Shown here: piece by piece, positions 60,992 to 64,000 of the stretch
How positions within the stretch are numbered: position 1 is the first letter of the stretch
Layout: each line of letters opens with the position of its first letter
Origin: Paenibacillaceae bacterium
GTDB lineage: Bacteria; Bacillota; Bacilli; Paenibacillales; NBRC-103111
Assembly (NCBI GenBank): GCA_029256185.1
Contig: JAQSYI010000034.1
Span: 124,001 to 188,000, forward strand
DNA: 64,000 nucleotides
Direction of reading: 5' to 3'
Position numbers and translations under genes: made by a program
The notes under the pieces: generated by a model
What the model was told of the DNA's origin: nothing
What the model saw: the letters and a program-made list of their open reading frames with translations, nothing else
The model's database searches: none

Positions 60992-62695
60992 TCAGGCTTC
61001 CACCTTGAATCTGCTCAGAATTTCCTGCAAGCTCTCGGCCAGCTTGGCCAGATCAGCCGAAGAGGCGGATACCTCTTCCATGGATGCCAATTGCTCCTCG
61101 GAGGAGGCGGCGACCGTCTGGGCGTTCATGGAGGTGCTATGCGCCACTTCAGCCAGCATATAGAATGTTTTGCCGGCGTCGGTCATTCGGGTCATGATCT
61201 CAGCCGTAATCTCCGAGGTTTCCTTCACCTTGCTCTCCATCTCATTCATGGAGCCCAGGATCAGATTGAATTTGCGGTCTGTTTCCTGAACAGCGGCAAT
61301 CCCGCCATTGACCCGCTGCTTCACCTGATCCATGGTTCCAACGGTGTTCTGGATGCCCGCCTGTATATCACGAATCAGTTCTGCCACCTTTTGGGCGGAG
61401 CTCTTGGAGCCTTCGGCAAGCTTCTTCACTTCTCCTGCAACCACGGCGAATCCCCGGCCCGCTTCCCCCGCCCGCGCAGCTTCAATGCCCGCGTTAAGAG
61501 CAAGCAGATTGGTTTGTACGGCAATGTCCGAGATGGCCTTGGCCATTTCCTCAATGGCGGCGGAGCGCAGCGCAAGCGACTTAATGGAAGCATCCGATTC
61601 GTCAACCGCCACATGGATCTCCCCCATCTGCCGGACTGTCTGCAGAACCGCTTCCCCGCCCTCGCCGGCCAGCCCGGAGGCTGATTCAGCAAGCTCCCTA
61701 ACCTTGGCGGCCCCATCTTCGATTCGGATCAGGCCTTTGCCTATCTCCTCCATCATCTCTACGCTTTCATTGGTAACGGCCAGCTGGGAATCGGCTCCGC
61801 CGGAGATGTCCTGGATAGAGACAGCAATATGCTCGGTGGCCTTACTGGTCTCATCGGCGCTGAAGGTCAGCACCTCAGCCGTAGATGCAACCTGCCGCGA
61901 GGTGTGGCTCGCGCCCTGAATCAGCTTGATCAGTCCGTTGCGCATATGATTGAAGCTTGCAGCAAGCTGCCCGATCTCATCCTGGGAGCCGTCTGTGACA
62001 GACAGGGTAAAATCCCCTTCGCCGGCAGCCGCCATCGCCAACCTCATACGGCTTAAGCGGCGGGAAATACGCCAGGCGAACAAAACCACCAGAGCCGCGG
62101 CTACAAGGAAGGATATACCCAGCACCAGCCAAAGCTTCTGCATCACCTCATCGGCGTGCTCTGCGATAGAAGCCTCCGACGAGCCGGCAAACCAGATCCC
62201 AGCCACCCGGTTATCCTTGTCCAGCAGGGGCATATATACGGTCTGATACTTCTCGCCCAGAATGTCCGCTTCTCCCCGGTAGATTTTTTTCTGGTTGACC
62301 ACCACATCCTTAACAGCCTCCGACACCTCGGTGCCTACCGCCCGCTCTCCGTCCTGCATCACCGTAGTGGAAATCCGGCTAGACCCCTGAAAGAGAGTGA
62401 CCATACTGCCGGTCAGCCGGTGAACTTCATCCAGAAGCAGATGATCACCGTTCATTTTCTGACCGCCTTTGTACAGCCCATCCCCTTGAACCGACCATGC
62501 GCCGGGATATCGTGCATCCATATATTTTAGTCCAAGCTCTGCGACGTTGATGGCGTTCTTGGTTACCTCATCACGAATTCCGTTGGAAATCTGAATCTTG
62601 AACATCTGCGACATAGCGGTGGAAAGCAATACCAACATCACCAGAAACAACAGAAAAATCTTTACACCGAGTCTCATTTTACGCAGTATAACCAT
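60992..62695 (-). CDS. Membrane chemoreceptor (methyl-accepting chemotaxis protein)
   Basis: A 567-residue receptor. Membrane segments at about 10-30 (KIFLLFLVMLVLLSTAMSQM) and 190-213 frame a Cache-type extracellular sensor with LKYMDARYPGAWSVQGDGLY and VYMPLLDKDNRVAGIWFAGS. HAMP follows (SRRLSRMRLAMAAAGEGDF), then the signalling domain with tip VQTNLLALNAGIEAARAGEA; the usual NAAIEAARAGE has Gly in place of one Ala. ATG 62695 is chosen because GGGGGT lies about 5 nt before it; the frame extends to a GTG at 62722 without support. A CheY-like gene precedes it. Confidence 0.92.
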   Translation of the reverse strand: MVILRKMRLGVKIFLLFLVMLVLLSTAMSQMFKIQISNGIRDEVTKNAINVAELGLKYMDARYPGAWSVQGDGLYKGGQKMNGDHLLLDEVHRLTGSMVTLFQGSSRISTTVMQDGERAVGTEVSEAVKDVVVNQKKIYRGEADILGEKYQTVYMPLLDKDNRVAGIWFAGSSEASIAEHADEVMQKLWLVLGISFLVAAALVVLFAWRISRRLSRMRLAMAAAGEGDFTLSVTDGSQDEIGQLAASFNHMRNGLIKLIQGASHTSRQVASTAEVLTFSADETSKATEHIAVSIQDISGGADSQLAVTNESVEMMEEIGKGLIRIEDGAAKVRELAESASGLAGEGGEAVLQTVRQMGEIHVAVDESDASIKSLALRSAAIEEMAKAISDIAVQTNLLALNAGIEAARAGEAGRGFAVVAGEVKKLAEGSKSSAQKVAELIRDIQAGIQNTVGTMDQVKQRVNGGIAAVQETDRKFNLILGSMNEMESKVKETSEITAEIMTRMTDAGKTFYMLAEVAHSTSMNAQTVAASSEEQLASMEEVSASSADLAKLAESLQEILSRFKVEA

Positions 62696-62738
62696 CTTGC
62701 ACCCCCGCTTATTATCAACCACTCTTATTTCATGGACA

Positions 62739-62744
62739 ATTATA
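62739..62744 (-). promoter_or_regulatory. -10 box before the chemoreceptor
   Basis: TATAAT on the minus strand, 44 bp before the start; TTCATC 16 nt upstream is a weak -35. The receptor may thus be transcribed apart from the CheY-like gene. Confidence 0.4.
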
Positions 62745-62842
62745 CTCCGTAATGCCTCATGATGAATATAATGAGTGAGATATGTAATATATCATATAAA
62801 TCGGGACTAAAGACTCATTTTTTGATCAAATTAAGCTTAAAT

Positions 62843-63322
62843 TTAAAATATGCCCGGAGAGGATGCCCCAGCGTTCAAATACCGGGAAACCAGCTGCATA
62901 AACGGACGGACCTCCAGCGGCTTGGTCAGATACGCGGTGCAACCCGCTTCTTTTGCCGCCTCGATATCTTCCTGTGCGGCAAAAGCCGATATGATGATGA
63001 TAGGCAGAGAGTCGTACCGGGGAAGATGCCGAAGCCACTTGGTCAAGGTTATGCCATCCAGATGAGGCATCATCACATCTGTCAGCAAGATATCGGGGAG
63101 TTCCTCCATCGCCTCAAGCATCTTCAGCGCCACCGCTCCGTCAGGAGCCTCGATGGTGCGGCATCCCATATTCTTCAGGATTTCTCTGAGCAGCATCATG
63201 TTGACGGGGTGGTCTTCTGCTACCATGACGGTACACAGCTTCGAAGCTTGCAATCGCTCCGCTTGAGCGCCGGTTCCTCCGCCGGCAGTGTCCCCGGTGT
63301 GAACTCCTTTGTGCTTGTCCAT
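62843..63322 (-). CDS. Single-domain response regulator (CheY-like)
   Basis: A 159-residue protein: about 30 residues of polar, Gly-rich tail, then a receiver domain with Glu36/Asp37, acceptor Asp82 in DILLTDVMMPHLDG and conserved Lys134 in YLTKPLEVRP. There is no output domain. PVNMMLLREILKNMG is the pattern of receivers found on hybrid kinases, so a kinase encoded elsewhere probably phosphorylates it. ATG 63322 has GGGGAGAG 6 nt upstream; the longer open frame is unsupported. It lies 147 bp before the chemoreceptor gene on the same strand, with an A/T-rich gap between. Confidence 0.88.
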   Translation of the reverse strand: MDKHKGVHTGDTAGGGTGAQAERLQASKLCTVMVAEDHPVNMMLLREILKNMGCRTIEAPDGAVALKMLEAMEELPDILLTDVMMPHLDGITLTKWLRHLPRYDSLPIIIISAFAAQEDIEAAKEAGCTAYLTKPLEVRPFMQLVSRYLNAGASSPGIF

Positions 63323-63524
63323 ACAGACTCTCCCCAATCCTGATAAAATCGCATAGTACCCGCTTCCTATTATGGCGGATAAACATAAGATTAGTTTTAG
63401 CAGATTGTTATAAATGTATAAGGTTTCCTCCCAAATTGTGGACGCTTCCCTCCCGGATCTCCGGCTGCTGTCCGTTAACAAGCCCGCCTGCATATGCTAA
63501 TAACAAAAGAACAGGAGGGATTCT

Positions 63525-63863
63525 ATGCCCAAATACAGGATCATTGTGGATTTATCCGACCGTATGCTTCATCTGTTGGACAGAGATATTGTCGTATCCT
63601 CTTATCCTGTGGCCATTGGCTCCCTTGCAGCAGCCACCCCTTCCGGACGCTTCACCATTATTAATAAGGCTCCCAACCCGGGCGGCCCCTTCGGCGCATA
63701 TTGGCTCGGCCTCTCCAAACCCCATTACGGCATTCACGGCACGAACGATCCCTCCTCCATCGGCAACCGGGTCTCTCACGGTTGTATCCGTATGTATAAC
63801 AGGGATGTGGTGGAACTGGCCGGTAAGGTTCCCATTGGCACAGAGGTCGTGATCCGGCCGTAA
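63525..63863 (+). CDS. L,D-transpeptidase, YkuD domain, short form
   Basis: A 112-residue protein that is little more than a YkuD catalytic domain. The active site is HGTNDPSSIG (His71) and SHGCIRMYNRDV (His85, Cys87), and the N-terminus starts directly in YRIIVDLSDRMLHLLDRD. It makes 3-3 peptide cross-links in cell-wall peptidoglycan, as B. subtilis YkuD does. No LysM, signal peptide or membrane segment is present, which is odd for a wall enzyme; several spore-former YkuD proteins lack these and may act in the spore. ATG 63525 has AGGAGG 6 nt upstream. Confidence 0.93.
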   Translation: MPKYRIIVDLSDRMLHLLDRDIVVSSYPVAIGSLAAATPSGRFTIINKAPNPGGPFGAYWLGLSKPHYGIHGTNDPSSIGNRVSHGCIRMYNRDVVELAGKVPIGTEVVIRP

Positions 63864-63971
63864 GACGTATTATGTCATGTTTAATAACACAATAAGTCAT
63901 GTTAAATCGATTACATGTTACATTTTGCGCAACATTGTCACTAATACCACCCATACGCTTACACTTTCCTA

Positions 63972-63977
63972 TATAAT
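63972..63977 (+). promoter_or_regulatory. Isolated -10 box at the right edge
   Basis: TATAAT without a good -35. It may start a gene beyond the window. Nothing else is seen in 63864-64000. Confidence 0.2.
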
Positions 63978-64000
63978 CGCCTCAAGGGATGTTATATAGA

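Overview
The window looks like the chromosome of a spore-former of the Paenibacillus type. The reasons are three separate carbohydrate importers of the LplABC/YtcP or MalFG (CUT1) kind, each next to a YesM/YesN-type two-component system or part of one, many AraC-type regulators, very large modular secreted carbohydrate-active proteins, B. subtilis-like Shine-Dalgarno sequences with frequent GTG/TTG starts, and cre-like sites. This is inferred from gene content, since there is no rRNA or other strict marker here. No tRNA, rRNA, CRISPR array, transposase or integrase gene was found.

Layout. (1) 1-10.2 kb: the 5' part of a YesM-type sensor kinase, divergent from a permease-permease-binding lipoprotein operon that ends in a 1944-codon secreted glycosidase. 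(2) 10.2-11.0 kb: a gene-free stretch full of repeats. (3) 11.0-14.9 kb: a 1279-codon heparinase-like protein with fibronectin-like modules and no signal peptide. (4) 14.9-18.1 kb: a second repeat-rich stretch around glnS, with an 18-bp minisatellite, nested inverted repeats, a 163-bp MITE-like element and a second copy of a 52-bp repeat dimer. (5) 18.1-24.8 kb: a lipoprotein, then a MalFG-type importer on the minus strand whose binding protein carries an in-frame TGA at codon 57, then a divergent YesN/YesM pair. (6) 24.8-37.2 kb: housekeeping and accessory genes: glpK, a glutathione peroxidase, a FIST sensor with a soluble chemoreceptor-like protein, sfsA, a TetR regulator with the divergent oxidoreductase yhdH, a nucleoside hydrolase, an AraC regulator and hrpB. 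(7) 37.3-55.1 kb: a clearly lower-GC block, all on the minus strand, forming one polysaccharide-use locus: YesN, YesM, two permeases, binding lipoprotein, a 1513-residue secreted protein, an FAD oxidoreductase, a GH36 alpha-galactosidase and an MGH1-like glycosidase. (8) 55.4-64 kb: a Gfo/Idh/MocA dehydrogenase and divergent AraC regulator, a MerR-methyltransferase fusion, a methyltransferase that seems to start at ATA, rarD, a chemoreceptor with an upstream CheY-like protein, and a short L,D-transpeptidase.

How it fits together. Each importer locus senses a sugar-related signal through a membrane kinase and an AraC-type response regulator, degrades a polymer outside the cell or at its surface, imports the fragments and cuts them inside. 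None of the importers encodes its ATPase, so a shared MsmX-like ATPase elsewhere is expected. Strong cre-like sequences upstream of two of the systems suggest catabolite repression by CcpA. The low-GC block is the best candidate for an unusual, probably acquired, catabolic system.
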